Assembly: GCA_016177705.1 (NCBI GenBank)
Contig: JACOUT010000010.1
Location: forward strand, 334,949-398,948
Length of the DNA stretch: 64,000 nucleotides
Direction: 5' to 3'
DNA from: Deltaproteobacteria bacterium
GTDB lineage: Bacteria; Myxococcota; UBA727; VGSZ01
Made by a program: the position numbers and the translations under genes. Below are positions 35,141 through 48,111 of this stretch, piece after piece. Numbering within the stretch: the first letter of the stretch is position 1; every line of letters starts with the position of its first letter. The notes under the pieces were generated by a model that was not told the DNA's origin, did not search any database, and was given only the letters and a program-made list of their open reading frames with translations.

Positions 35141-36115
35141 CTACCAGGTCGTCACCGTCCGCTCGGCACGCACGCCATCGAGGATCGTCCACAGCAACGC
35201 GTGAGCACCCGGGGGCCGCTCGACGACCGCGCCGCCGCGCGCCCTGCTCGACGTCACCATGAGCACGCCGCGCTCGAGCGCTACCTGCTGCGCGCCGAGC
35301 GCGCCCGCCAGATCCGGTCGATCCTGCAGGACGTCGAGGCCGAACCAGGCGTCGACCACGGCGGCTCTGATGGTTCCGTCGTCGACATCGGCGGTGTGCT
35401 GCGGTGGCAACGCGAACACGAACACTCCATCGAGCGCACCGAGCAGCGCGCCGGGTTGGACACGTGCAGTCAGGTTCTCGGTGGTCGACAATTCGCTGGG
35501 TGGGAAGAGCAGGGCGGTGAAGGAAGGTGTGAGCTCCTTCGCCGGCGACGTCGCGTACGGCGGCGCCGCGACGATGGTGCGCTCGCGGTCGACGACGCGC
35601 AGCGCAAGACCGCGGACCTGGACCGGACGCCAGGCGACGGCGCCGGTCAGCACGCCGCTGGTCTCGACGACCAGGCCGCGCCCGGTGAGCGCGGCGCTCA
35701 GCTCGTCGACGCGCGCGAAGAAGGCGTCGAGCGCGGTCGGATCCATGGCCGGTGGCACGAGCTGCGCCGCACCGAACGAGCGCGCGAGCGACGCCAGCTT
35801 CGCCTCGCGCTCCTGGTAGAGCCATGCGTTGGCGGGGCCGAAGCGCGGACGCATGGCCGCGTGGACGTCGAAGAAGGCGGCAGCGTACCTGGTCTCCGCA
35901 GGGCCCGACGTCTCGATCTGGCGCCGGATCGCCTGGTCGGCCAGGTCGCTCATGCGACGAAGCTCGCTGGAAACGGCGCCGCCATCGGCCGGGCGCTGCT
36001 CGGGTTCGCCTCGGTGGTCGGTGGCCATGGTCTGCTCCGAGGGGTGCGCGCAAGCGGTGAGCGCGAGGTGGCCGGCCAGCAGCAGGTACCTCACGCGTAC
36101 GGCTCGGGCCTTCAT
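35141..36115 (-). CDS. Lipoprotein of unknown function
   Basis: A 324-residue protein with leader YLLLAGHLALTACAH, a lipobox, so lipid-anchored. The mature part is helical at first (RRMSDLADQAIRRQIETSG, WLYQEREAKLASLARSFGAA), then a mixed region (VVETSGVLTGAVAWRPVQVRG) and a C-terminal domain beginning DVDDGTIRAAVVDAWFGLDV. Family not recognised. The start is ATG 36115. It is convergent with the metallopeptidase lipoprotein (57 bp apart) and divergent from the next secreted protein. Confidence 0.68.
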   Translation of the reverse strand: MKARAVRVRYLLLAGHLALTACAHPSEQTMATDHRGEPEQRPADGGAVSSELRRMSDLADQAIRRQIETSGPAETRYAAAFFDVHAAMRPRFGPANAWLYQEREAKLASLARSFGAAQLVPPAMDPTALDAFFARVDELSAALTGRGLVVETSGVLTGAVAWRPVQVRGLALRVVDRERTIVAAPPYATSPAKELTPSFTALLFPPSELSTTENLTARVQPGALLGALDGVFVFALPPQHTADVDDGTIRAAVVDAWFGLDVLQDRPDLAGALGAQQVALERGVLMVTSSRARGGAVVERPPGAHALLWTILDGVRAERTVTTW

Positions 36116-36244
36116 GGACGCGGCGGACTTGGTCTCATGCGCCGAGCTTACCGCGCGCGAGCAAGCAATGTGGGGGGCGCGCAGAGCGAGCGGCGCGGCC
36201 GTCTCGGCGTCGCTGCGATTCGCCCGCTTCGCTACCATCGTTCC

Positions 36245-37165
36245 ATGCTGCACGCGCTGTTGCTCTCGGTCGCCACCATCTCCGCGCCTGCGCTCAAGGC
36301 CGAGCTGCGCCTGCTGCCTTTCGAGGGCGACGCGCACGCGGAGCTGACGCTCACCAATATCTCGTCGACGACGCTGGTGTTGGTCGAGCCCGGCGACGGC
36401 AGCGAGATGGGTTGGCGGACACCGATGCTGACCTGGTCGATCGAGCCGCTCGACGAGGCGGCTCGTGCGTCGGTGAAGCAGCCCGAGTCGTGGGGCCGCT
36501 TCTGCGGCAACATCAACGCGCTGCGGTCCGGTGAGGTGTTCACGCTGGCGCCCGGCGCGCGGCGCACGCTCACGACCTGGTTGGGGGCGCCGCACCCACG
36601 CGGGCCGGGCCGCTGGCGTGTTTCGCTGCGCTACCAGAACCAGCCGACCCTCGAGTGGGGTGGCGTGCCGCTCGGCGACCACGACGCCGACACCATGAAG
36701 CGCGTGCGCGCATCGAGCGCGGCTGACGTCACTTCGAACGCGCTCGAGATCGTGGTGTCGAACGACGGCTTTCCGATGGCACCGGTGACCGCGTCGATCG
36801 ACGACGGCGCGACGCTGCGCGTGGTCGCGGCGTCATTCTTCCGCACAGCCTCGTCGACACGCGACACACGCCGGCCCCAAGCGTGGTCGGCCACGGTGCG
36901 CCTCGACCCCAAGGCGTCGCTCGAGCGCCTGGAGGCCCTCGAGGTGGCTGGTTGGCGGCTCGAGAACTTCCTCGGGGCGGACGGGCACGACTTGCTGTTC
37001 GAGGCCGCAGAGGCGCCGCCGGATGAAGCCCGCTGGCTCGTCGCGCTCGACCGGCTGGCGGCGAAGATGAGCCGTGAGCACGGCGCGCTCGTGGTGGCGC
37101 TCGGCTACCGGCAGGGCCCGGTGCCGTACGACCACCCGCAGCGCGCGCCGGTGATCGTGCGCTGA
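36245..37165 (+). CDS. Probable secreted protein of unknown function
   Basis: A 306-residue protein. The N-terminus MLHALLLSVATISAPALKAE is a possible signal peptide. It then has a beta-rich segment (LRLLPFEGDAHAELTLTNIS, TLTTWLGAPHPRGPGRWRVSLRY) reminiscent of DUF-type immunoglobulin-like folds, and a C-terminal half containing SLERLEALEVAGWRLEN. No motif identifies an activity. The upstream 130 bp contain the divergent promoter region. The start ATG 36245 was chosen because the frame upstream lacks a signal-like start. Confidence 0.62.
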   Translation: MLHALLLSVATISAPALKAELRLLPFEGDAHAELTLTNISSTTLVLVEPGDGSEMGWRTPMLTWSIEPLDEAARASVKQPESWGRFCGNINALRSGEVFTLAPGARRTLTTWLGAPHPRGPGRWRVSLRYQNQPTLEWGGVPLGDHDADTMKRVRASSAADVTSNALEIVVSNDGFPMAPVTASIDDGATLRVVAASFFRTASSTRDTRRPQAWSATVRLDPKASLERLEALEVAGWRLENFLGADGHDLLFEAAEAPPDEARWLVALDRLAAKMSREHGALVVALGYRQGPVPYDHPQRAPVIVR

Positions 37166-37286
37166 CGCGGCGTGACGACCATCGGTCCGGCTGAAGTTCG
37201 CGGCGCAAGCCCGGCACGCCACGACGGAATCGCGCCGCGACGGCGGCGTGCTTGTCACCGCGCGCCCACTTTGCGACACCGGCGCC

Positions 37287-40988
<3,702 letters not shown>

Positions 40989-41033
40989 CGTGCGCGATTC
41001 CCTTCATCCGCACGCCGTGCGAAACCTGGCGCC

Positions 41034-41852
41034 ATGCGAACCTCGTGGCGCAAGCTCTCCCTCTCGCTCGTCGCGGCCGCTTCCTGTCTCGCGTCCGCCT
41101 CGTGTCGCGAGCCTGTCCCGCCGGCGAGCGCGCCATCCTCGACGTCGGGCACCGCGCCGACGCCGGCGACCCCGAGCGTCGCGCCGACTGCGGCGACCCC
41201 GAGCGCCGCGCCGCCGGACACGCCGGAGCTGCTCGAGCTGCAGAGCACCTGCAACGACCGACAGGACGCCGCCGCCTGTGCGCGGGCGGCGTCCTTGCTC
41301 GACCAGGCGGGCAAGGGAGCCGAGGCCTTGTCATGGTGGCAGGTGGCCTGTGACTTCGGTGGGGCGCCGTCGTGCATCGAGGTGGCGCGCCGCAGCCCGC
41401 CGCCCGCGCCGCTGTCGTCGTCGCCCGGCTACCGCCGCGCCTGCGAGCTCGGCTTACGCGAGGGCTGCCTCGCGCTCGGCTTCATGGCCGAGAAGGACGG
41501 TCTGCAGGAGCAGTCGGAGGAGTGGTTCGCCAAGGCCTGCATGCTCGGCGACAGCGGCGCATGCGGTCGCAGCGGCAAGAAGAACCTCGCGAAGGCGGAG
41601 GGCACGCTGCGCGAGAAGTGCGCGGCCAAGGACGGCAACGCGTGCGTCGCGCTGGCGGGGCTGCCGGGCGATGGCCTGGACGCTCGCCTTCGCTGGCTCG
41701 AGCGGACGTGCGCGAAGGCCAACGGCTTCGCCTGCTTCGCGCGCGGCCAGGCGACGCCGCGCGCCAGGCGCGACGAGCGCGCCGCGTGGATGAAGAAGGC
41801 GTGCGCGCTCGACGTGAAGGTCGCTTGCCCCGCCGTGGCCCCCTCGGAGTGA
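41034..41852 (+). CDS. Cys-rich Sel1-like repeat lipoprotein
   Basis: A 272-residue protein with a leader ending LASASC (probable lipobox), a Thr/Pro/Ala-rich linker (residues ~28-62), then a helical repeat region with regularly spaced cysteine pairs: CNDRQDAAACARAASLL, CDFGGAPSCIEVA, CELGLREGCLALG, CMLGDSGACGRSG, CAAKDGNACVALA, CAKANGFACFARG and CALDVKVACP. Such spacing, one disulfide per helical hairpin, is the pattern of Hcp-type Sel1-like repeats, which mediate protein contacts. Start ATG 41034. It is followed 7 bp later by the AT3-SGNH gene, so probably in one operon. Confidence 0.78.
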   Translation: MRTSWRKLSLSLVAAASCLASASCREPVPPASAPSSTSGTAPTPATPSVAPTAATPSAAPPDTPELLELQSTCNDRQDAAACARAASLLDQAGKGAEALSWWQVACDFGGAPSCIEVARRSPPPAPLSSSPGYRRACELGLREGCLALGFMAEKDGLQEQSEEWFAKACMLGDSGACGRSGKKNLAKAEGTLREKCAAKDGNACVALAGLPGDGLDARLRWLERTCAKANGFACFARGQATPRARRDERAAWMKKACALDVKVACPAVAPSE

Positions 41853-41859
41853 GGGCGCG

Positions 41860-43938
41860 ATGGGGGCAGACGGACAGGTAGCGAACGCCGAGGCCAGGCG
41901 CCCGGACATCGACGGGCTGCGCGGTCTCACCATGGCGGCGGTGGTGGCCTTCCACGCCTGGCCGAACACGGTGCCGGGCGGCTTCGTCGGCGTCGACGTC
42001 TTCTTCGTGCTCTCGGGCTTCCTCATTACCGGCTTGTTGCTCAAGGAGCTCGACCGCGGCCCGCGCGCGCGCCTCGACCTGCCGCGCTTCTACGCGCGCC
42101 GCATGCGCCGCTTGCTGCCAGCCTCCGCGCTGGTCGTGCTCACGACGCTGCTGGTGGGCGTCACGCTCGGCCCGGTGGGCCTGCGCGCCTCGCTCGCGCT
42201 CGACGCGCTCTTCGCCGCGCTGTTCGCTGCCAACCTGCGCTTCGCCGTCGTCGCCAACGACTACTTCAACGACGACACGCCGAGCCCGCTCTTGCACACC
42301 TGGTCGCTCGGTGTGGAAGAGCAGTTCTACCTGCTGTGGCCGGTGCTGCTCTGGGCGCTGTGCGCGCTGTCGCGACGACGCCGCGGGACCATCGGCGCGG
42401 GGGTGGCGCTCGTCGTCGTCGCATCGGCCATCGGCGCCGTCTGGCTGACCCAGATCGACCGTCCGTGGGCGTTCTTCGGCGCACCGCTGCGCGCCTGGCA
42501 GCTCGGCGCCGGCGCGCTGCTCGCGATCTTCAACGTGGCGCTGTGCGGCGCCGTAGCCAGCTCCGCCGGGCTCATCGGCGTGGCGCTGCTCGCGTACTCG
42601 GTGTTCACGCTCGGCGGCGATCGACCCTACCCGGGCCTGTGGGCCTTCCTGCCCGTCCTCGGCACCGTGCTGGTGATCGCAGCCGGGCCGACGTCGTGGA
42701 GCGGGCGCGTCTTCGCGCTGCCGCCGCTGCGCGTCGCCGGCAACCTGTCCTACTCCTGGTACCTGTGGCACTGGCCGGTGTTGCGCTTCATCGCGTCCTG
42801 GCGTGACGAGGCGCCGAGCGCGCTCGAGATGGGCTTGGGCGTGCTGCTCTCCGGCGTGCTCGCCGCCTTCACCTATCGCTTCGTCGAGAACCCGCTGCGC
42901 TACGCGACCAAGTTGCAGCCGAGCCGGCGCGGCCTCGCGCTCGGCGCCGGTCTCACGGCGCTCGGCGTTGCCGTCGCGTTGACCTCGTGGGGTGCGGTAC
43001 GCCCGCGCGGGCCGCGCGGCGTGCTCGTGCCCGAGCAGGTGGCGCGCGGCTCGTCGCGCTGGCGCATCGTCGAGGGGCTCGAGCTCGACATGGTGACGGG
43101 CGCGCGCACCGTCCCGCCGCGACTCACGCCTGATCCGCTGCTCGCCGCCGCCGACAACGCCGACGCCTGGGTCTCGACGTGCGTGACCGATCGGAGGCAT
43201 GCGCGCGTGCTCGACTGCCTGCTCGGCGCCAAGAACGCGCCGCGCATCCTGGCGCTGGTGGGCGACTCGCACGCGGCGCAGTGGCTCGCGGCTCTGGACC
43301 TGGTGGGCAAGAGCGAGGGCTGGCGCGTGGTGCCGCTCATCAAGTCCGCGTGCCCCATCGGCGATGTGCCGGTGTGGAACAGGAACGTCGGCGGTCCGTT
43401 CCCCCAGTGCGACGTCTGGCGACGGCGCGTGGAGCGGCGGCTCGCCGCGCTCAGACCCGAGCTGATCGTCGTGGCAACCCGCGCCGACTACTACCGCCTC
43501 GATGTCGACGGTGAGCCGCGCGCGCCCGAAGACAGCGCCGAACGGGTGCGCTCGTCCTTCGTGCGCACGGTGCGTCGGTGGCAGTTGCTCGGCGAGCGCG
43601 TGTTGTTCCTGGCGGACACACCGGCGCCCGGCTTCAAGGTGCCGCGCTGCCTGCTCGAGCATGACGGCCCCGATGGATGCGCCTTCGCGCCGTCGCGGCG
43701 CGGGCCGTTGTACGAGGGCAACGAGCCGTGGCTGCGCGCGCTGGCGGCGATAGGCGTCGAGACGCTCGACCTCGGCGCGGTGGTCTGCCCCGACCCCGCG
43801 CGGTGCCCGGCCGTCGCCGACAACGTGGTGGTCTACCGCGACGACGACCACCTGACCGCGACCTATGCGGCCACGCTCGCGCCGCAGCTCGCGCGCGCGC
43901 TCAGCTCGCCCGCGCCACCGGTGTCGGCGCCGCCGTGA
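41860..43938 (+). CDS. OafA/AT3-SGNH acyltransferase
   Basis: A 692-residue enzyme of the OafA/YrhL type. The N-terminal ~380 residues form a 10-11 TM acyltransferase-3 domain with RPDIDGLRGLTMAAVVAFHA (conserved Arg and His), VGVDVFFVLSGFLIT, and SWYLWHWPVL. The C-terminal ~230 residues are a periplasmic SGNH domain with ILALVGDSHAAQWL (GDSH block I) and the Asp-His pair in DDDHLTATYA. Such fusions O-acetylate lipopolysaccharide, peptidoglycan or exported glycans, the SGNH domain transferring the acyl group. The target is unknown. Its 3' end overlaps the convergent histidine kinase gene by 38 bp. Confidence 0.9.
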   Translation: MGADGQVANAEARRPDIDGLRGLTMAAVVAFHAWPNTVPGGFVGVDVFFVLSGFLITGLLLKELDRGPRARLDLPRFYARRMRRLLPASALVVLTTLLVGVTLGPVGLRASLALDALFAALFAANLRFAVVANDYFNDDTPSPLLHTWSLGVEEQFYLLWPVLLWALCALSRRRRGTIGAGVALVVVASAIGAVWLTQIDRPWAFFGAPLRAWQLGAGALLAIFNVALCGAVASSAGLIGVALLAYSVFTLGGDRPYPGLWAFLPVLGTVLVIAAGPTSWSGRVFALPPLRVAGNLSYSWYLWHWPVLRFIASWRDEAPSALEMGLGVLLSGVLAAFTYRFVENPLRYATKLQPSRRGLALGAGLTALGVAVALTSWGAVRPRGPRGVLVPEQVARGSSRWRIVEGLELDMVTGARTVPPRLTPDPLLAAADNADAWVSTCVTDRRHARVLDCLLGAKNAPRILALVGDSHAAQWLAALDLVGKSEGWRVVPLIKSACPIGDVPVWNRNVGGPFPQCDVWRRRVERRLAALRPELIVVATRADYYRLDVDGEPRAPEDSAERVRSSFVRTVRRWQLLGERVLFLADTPAPGFKVPRCLLEHDGPDGCAFAPSRRGPLYEGNEPWLRALAAIGVETLDLGAVVCPDPARCPAVADNVVVYRDDDHLTATYAATLAPQLARALSSPAPPVSAPP

Positions 43939-45589
43939 CCGCGGCGACGAGCGAGGCCGGCTCGAAGGGTTTGGAGAGGAACACCGCGCCTTCGCTCAGC
44001 CGTCGCACGGCTTCTGCCGGCTCGGAAGTGAATCCCGAGATCAGGAGCACGCGCAACGCCGGGTGCTTGGCGCGCAGTTCGTCGACGAGCGCCAGCCCGC
44101 TCTTGCCCGGCAGGTTGATGTCCGTGACGAGCACGTCGCACGGCGTCTCCGGCGCGGCGAGCAGCGCCTCGGCCGAGTCGAACGCGTGCACCGCCAACCC
44201 TGCGGCGGCGAGCACGCGGGTCATCAGCGTGCGCACCACCGGCTCGTCGTCGACCACGCAGACGGCGAGCACGGCAGGAGGGGAAGGCGGATCCTGTGCG
44301 ACCCTGGCCGGCCCGCTCGCGCCATCAGCGATGGGGAGCGTCACCGTGAAGACAGCGCCCTTGCCCGGCTCGCTCTCGACCTCGATGCGTCCGCCCAGGC
44401 GCGTGGCAATGCCGTAGGCTGTTGCCAGCCCGAGGCCGGTCCCCTTGGCGGGGCTCTTGGTGGTGAAGAAGGGCTCGAAGATTCGCGCCTGTACCTCGGT
44501 GCTCATGCCGACGCCGGTGTCGCGCACCGCCACGCGGCAGACCTCACCGAGGTGACGATCGGTGCCGCGCTCGACGCGCACCCACAGCTCGCCCCGGCCG
44601 TCCATCGCGTCGCGCGCGTTCATCGCCAGGTTCATCACGATTTGCTCGAGCTGTGAACGCGAGGCGAGCACCGGCCAGGCGTCGCCCGAGGCCTCGATAC
44701 GGAGCGCGACGCCCTCGCCCACCATCCGTTGCAGCAGGCCGCGCATGCCGTCGAGCACCGCGAAGACGTCGAGCACCGCCGGCTGCACGACGTCGCGCTT
44801 GCTGAAGGTGAGCAGTTGCTTGGTCATGGCGGCGCCACGGTCGACCGCGTCGGCGAGCGCCTCGAGGTCGGTGCGCACCTGGGTGCCCGCCTCGAGCTCG
44901 GGCCGGACCAGCGACACACATCCCTGCATCACCGTCAGCAGGTTGTTGAAGTCGTGGGCCACGCCGCCTGCGAGGCGGCCGAGCGCCTCGAGCCGCTGCC
45001 GATGCTCCGCGTCGCGCGCGAGCGCTTCGGCGCGCTCGTTGGCGGCGCGCGCCTCCTCGTCGCGCCGTCGCAGGTCGTCGATCAGCCTGGCCACGCTCAG
45101 CGACGTGGCAACGGCGATGCCGCCGACGACCGCATAGAGCAGCACGCCTTCGGCCCACACGCCGCCAAGCGAGGCCTCGGGGTCGAAGCCGCGCGGCAGG
45201 AAGTAGAGGACGCCATGGGCTGCCAAGCCGAGCACCAGCACCACCACGACGTCACGGGGTGGCAGCGTCACCGCGGCGAGCACGACGGCGACGGCGAGGA
45301 AGAATCCCGCTTGTCCGATGTTGCCGCCGATGACGGCGCCGAGCAGAATGCCGGCGATGGCCACCGCGCTGTAGGCGTAGCCGACGAGGCGCACGTAGCC
45401 ACGCCGCGCGGCGACCAGACTGGCGCCGGTGCCGATCGCCATGCCGGCGAGCAGCGCAACCAGCATCCACGCGCCGCTGGTCGCGGCCCAGGTCAGGAAC
45501 ACCAGGGTCGCCGCCAGCAACGCCGCGCCTGCACCCTGCGCGGCGCGCTGCTGGCGACGGAGCTCCGCCTCTCGAAGCGATGTCGACAT
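43901..45589 (-). CDS. Hybrid histidine kinase with C-terminal receiver
   Basis: A 562-residue membrane sensor. Five to six hydrophobic segments fill residues ~20-165, without a recognised sensory domain. A coiled linker leads to the HisKA box (GGVAHDFNNLLTVM, near residue 208), and the HATPase region has NLAMNARDAM (N box), VRDTGVGMS (G1) and KGTGLGLATAYGIA (G2). The C-terminal receiver contains VVDDEP and CDVLVTDINLPGKSGLA, the phospho-acceptor Asp. It should autophosphorylate and pass phosphate to its receiver; the partner is not in the window. Start ATG 45589 with GGGGG upstream. Confidence 0.87.
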   Translation of the reverse strand: MSTSLREAELRRQQRAAQGAGAALLAATLVFLTWAATSGAWMLVALLAGMAIGTGASLVAARRGYVRLVGYAYSAVAIAGILLGAVIGGNIGQAGFFLAVAVVLAAVTLPPRDVVVVLVLGLAAHGVLYFLPRGFDPEASLGGVWAEGVLLYAVVGGIAVATSLSVARLIDDLRRRDEEARAANERAEALARDAEHRQRLEALGRLAGGVAHDFNNLLTVMQGCVSLVRPELEAGTQVRTDLEALADAVDRGAAMTKQLLTFSKRDVVQPAVLDVFAVLDGMRGLLQRMVGEGVALRIEASGDAWPVLASRSQLEQIVMNLAMNARDAMDGRGELWVRVERGTDRHLGEVCRVAVRDTGVGMSTEVQARIFEPFFTTKSPAKGTGLGLATAYGIATRLGGRIEVESEPGKGAVFTVTLPIADGASGPARVAQDPPSPPAVLAVCVVDDEPVVRTLMTRVLAAAGLAVHAFDSAEALLAAPETPCDVLVTDINLPGKSGLALVDELRAKHPALRVLLISGFTSEPAEAVRRLSEGAVFLSKPFEPASLVAAVTAAPTPVARAS

Positions 45590-45841
45590 GCCAGCCCCCT
45601 GGCCAAGTACCTCCCCAGTGTGCTGCGACGGCAGCGGCAAGAGCGCAAGGCGTCGTGTGGCGACCGACAGGTCGGCGCCGACCCCGGGGGCGCCTTCGCT
45701 CCGCGCGTTGCGAGGATGACGGTGCGCGCATCGAGAACGTCTCGCTGGTGCTGGCCTTCCTCGAACGAGGCTGATTAGGCCCGGTACTTCACGCGGATGA
45801 CCGCTTCGCGGTGCGGCGGGCGGGCGTGGTACCACTGCGCT

Positions 45842-46567
45842 GTGCTGGCCGCGCTGCTCGTCCTCTCGACCTGGCAGATCACCGCCGAGCCCGCCCAGCC
45901 GCGCGTGCTGGTGCTCGACGTGCGCACCGACGCCGACGCCCTGGCTGGCGTCCAGCTCGGCGCCCTCCTCGGAAATGAGATCGCCACCGTGCTCGGCCGC
46001 GGCGGCCAGCTCGAAGTGCTGTCGAGCGAGGATCTGCGCCGATTGGTGGACGTCGCCGCCGGGCGCGAGGCAACGGGCTGCGGCGACGACGCGTCGTGCC
46101 TGGCCGAGCTGGGCGCCGCCATGGGGGCGCGCTTCGTCGTCAGCGGCACCATCGGCAAGGTCGGCGCCGCCACCATCGTGCAGCTCAGCCTGTTCGACGT
46201 CGACCGGGCGCGCTCGATCGCGCGCGAGAGCGGCGAGGCGGCCACCGCGGACGGCGTCGCCGCGACCACGCGCGTGCTGTCGGAGCGCCTGCGCCAAGCG
46301 CTGGTGCCGGAGGAGCCGACGCGGCTGCCGGTCGTGCCGCTCGTGGTCGCCGGCAGCGGCGGCCTGATCGCGTTTGGCGGCGTCGTCGCAGCCGTGGTTG
46401 CCTATCCCATCGTCGTCGACACCACGCTGCCGTCGGCGGGCGGCCCCGACCCGGCCAACCGGCAGGCAGCGCAACTCGTCGGCGCCGTCGGCGTGGTGAC
46501 AGCCAGTGCCGGCGTCGTGGCGGTGGGCGCGGGTGCCCTGTTGTATGTGCTCGGGGTTGGCGAATGA
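45842..46567 (+). CDS. TolB/CsgG-like N-domain protein with C-terminal membrane segments
   Basis: The 241-residue product has a signal-like start (VLAALLVLSTWQITAE) and then a domain with the layout of the TolB N-terminal or CsgG fold: PRVLVLDVRTDADALAGVQ, QLEVLSSEDLRRLVD, CGDDASCLAELGAAMGARFV and VSGTIGKVGAATIVQL. Such proteins in Myxococcota usually face the periplasm. Two C-terminal hydrophobic segments (LVVAGSGGLIAFGGVVAAV; VGVVTASAGVVAVGAGALL) anchor it to the membrane. Function unknown. GTG 45842 is preferred for the signal peptide; an ATG at 45797 is possible. The stop overlaps the next gene's ATG (ATGA), so the two are coupled. Confidence 0.68.
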   Translation: MLAALLVLSTWQITAEPAQPRVLVLDVRTDADALAGVQLGALLGNEIATVLGRGGQLEVLSSEDLRRLVDVAAGREATGCGDDASCLAELGAAMGARFVVSGTIGKVGAATIVQLSLFDVDRARSIARESGEAATADGVAATTRVLSERLRQALVPEEPTRLPVVPLVVAGSGGLIAFGGVVAAVVAYPIVVDTTLPSAGGPDPANRQAAQLVGAVGVVTASAGVVAVGAGALLYVLGVGE

Positions 46568-48111
46568 GCCGACGCAGTACCTGCTGGATCGTCGGCGCGC
46601 TCCTGCTCGTCGTCGTTGGCGCCTGCGTGTTCTTCGAGCCGCTACCGTGTACTGCCACGGCCGCCTGCCCGCAGGGGCTCGTGTGCGTCGACGACCGGTG
46701 TGCCAGCGCAGTCAGCGAAGGCGAGGGTGAGGGTGAGGGCGAGGGCGAGGGTGAAGGCGAGGGTGAAGGCGAAGGTGAGGGCGAGGGTGAAGGCGAGGGC
46801 GAGGGAGAAGGTGAAGGCGAAGGTGAAGGCGAAGGTGAAGGCGAAGGCGAAGGTGAAGGCGAAGGTGAAGGCGAAGGTGAAGGCGAAGGTGAAGGCGAAG
46901 GCGAAGGCGAAGGTGAAGGCGAAGGCGAAGGTGAAGGCGAGGGTGAGGGTGAAGGTGAAGGCGAGGGAGAGGGTGAGCCGTGCGGCAACGGATCGGCCGA
47001 CACCAACGAGGAGTGCGACGACCTCAATGTCGACGACGGCGACGGTTGCTCGTCGGCCTGCCAGGTTGAGCCCAACCACGTCTGTTCCCTCTTCCCGTCG
47101 GTGTGCGGCCTGATCCCGGCCAACTCCATCGACGAGCTGATCCCGACTGGGAACTTCGTGGTCACTACCCCGTGCATCGTCACCATCAACACCGACACCG
47201 GCTCCTTCAACAGCAACTGCGGTGCGCCAGCGCCGGCAAGCACGCTCGACGTGGCCCATTTCACGCGCGTGGTGTCGGTGCTGGACCTCAGGCTCATGGA
47301 CGTCACCGTCCAGGTCATCGGCACGCGCGCCCTCGCGATCCTGGTGCATGGCGACGCCGAGCTGCTCGGCGCTACTTCCATCGACGTCGGCGGCACCTCG
47401 GCGGGCGCCGGGCCCGGCGGCCAGACCTGCACGACGTCGCCGGGCACGGGGTCGAACGGCGGCAACGGCGGCACGCGCAACGGCAGCGGCGGCGCCGGAG
47501 GACGCAACGGCGGCGCCATCGTCACGGATGACCCGCCCGCGCTCGTCGGCCTGGTCGGAGGCTGTCGAGGCGGCAACGGCGGCCTCGGCGCCTCCTTGTC
47601 GGCCGCGCTCGGCGGCGGCGGCGGCGGCGCAGTGCAGCTCACCGTGCGCGGCAGCCTGACGCTCGGCGCTGCCGCGCTGGTGACCGCCCATGGCGGCGGC
47701 GGCAACGAGGGCGCGGGTGACAGCGCCGGCGGCGGCGGCGGCGCCGGCGGCCTCGTCTACGTGCAGGCCGGTCAAGGGGTCGTGGTCTCGGGCGCGCCGG
47801 AGCTGAGCGCCGGCGGCGGTGGTGGCGGTGGCGGCGCAGGCCCTGCCGCCTCGGGCGAGGCCGGCGATCCCGGCCTTTCGCCGGGCCTCGGCGGCGCCGG
47901 CGGCGGCGTCGCGACGGTCGGTGGCCGCGGTGGCGACGGCTCGACTGGTCTCGGTCCGAACAACGGGTCGCCCGGGTCGTTCGGCGACGTCAGCGGCGGC
48001 GGCGGCGGTGGCGGCGCCGGCTCGGTCACCGTCGTCACGACGACCGCCGGCTGCGCCGCCGTCGCTGGCCGCGTACGAGACGCGGCCTTCAACTGTACGC
48101 CATCACCGTAG
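46564..48111 (+). CDS. Lipoprotein with 87-residue Gly-Glu spacer, DUF4215 and Gly-rich domain
   Basis: A 515-residue surface lipoprotein: leader CWIVGALLLVVVGAC (lipobox), short Cys-rich stretch, then 87 alternating Glu/Gly residues (52-138), the longest such tract here. Next is a Myxococcus cysteine-rich repeat (DUF4215) CGNGSADTNEECDDLNVDDG followed by GDGCSSAC. After a beta region the C-terminal ~170 residues are extremely Gly-rich (blocks such as GGNGGTRNGSGGAGG). The ATG overlaps the TolB-like gene's stop by four bases, and the stop shares one base with the GTG of the following radical SAM gene (TAGTG), so all three should be translated together. Function unknown. Confidence 0.82.
   Translation: MSRRSTCWIVGALLLVVVGACVFFEPLPCTATAACPQGLVCVDDRCASAVSEGEGEGEGEGEGEGEGEGEGEGEGEGEGEGEGEGEGEGEGEGEGEGEGEGEGEGEGEGEGEGEGEGEGEGEGEGEGEGEGEGEGEGEPCGNGSADTNEECDDLNVDDGDGCSSACQVEPNHVCSLFPSVCGLIPANSIDELIPTGNFVVTTPCIVTINTDTGSFNSNCGAPAPASTLDVAHFTRVVSVLDLRLMDVTVQVIGTRALAILVHGDAELLGATSIDVGGTSAGAGPGGQTCTTSPGTGSNGGNGGTRNGSGGAGGRNGGAIVTDDPPALVGLVGGCRGGNGGLGASLSAALGGGGGGAVQLTVRGSLTLGAAALVTAHGGGGNEGAGDSAGGGGGAGGLVYVQAGQGVVVSGAPELSAGGGGGGGGAGPAASGEAGDPGLSPGLGGAGGGVATVGGRGGDGSTGLGPNNGSPGSFGDVSGGGGGGGAGSVTVVTTTAGCAAVAGRVRDAAFNCTPSP
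46717..46977 (+). repeat. (GGYGAR)n coding tract, 87 Gly/Glu codons
   Basis: Longest hexanucleotide Gly-Glu repeat in the window (261 bp), with long runs of the 12-mer GGCGAAGGTGAA. Prone to slippage and to misassembly. Confidence 0.95.

Noticed and set aside
46717..46977. CRISPR array or minisatellite
   Set aside because: Units are six bases without spacers and lie in phase within a coding frame, so this is a coding microsatellite. No repeat-spacer arrays, cas genes, tRNA or rRNA genes were seen anywhere in the window.
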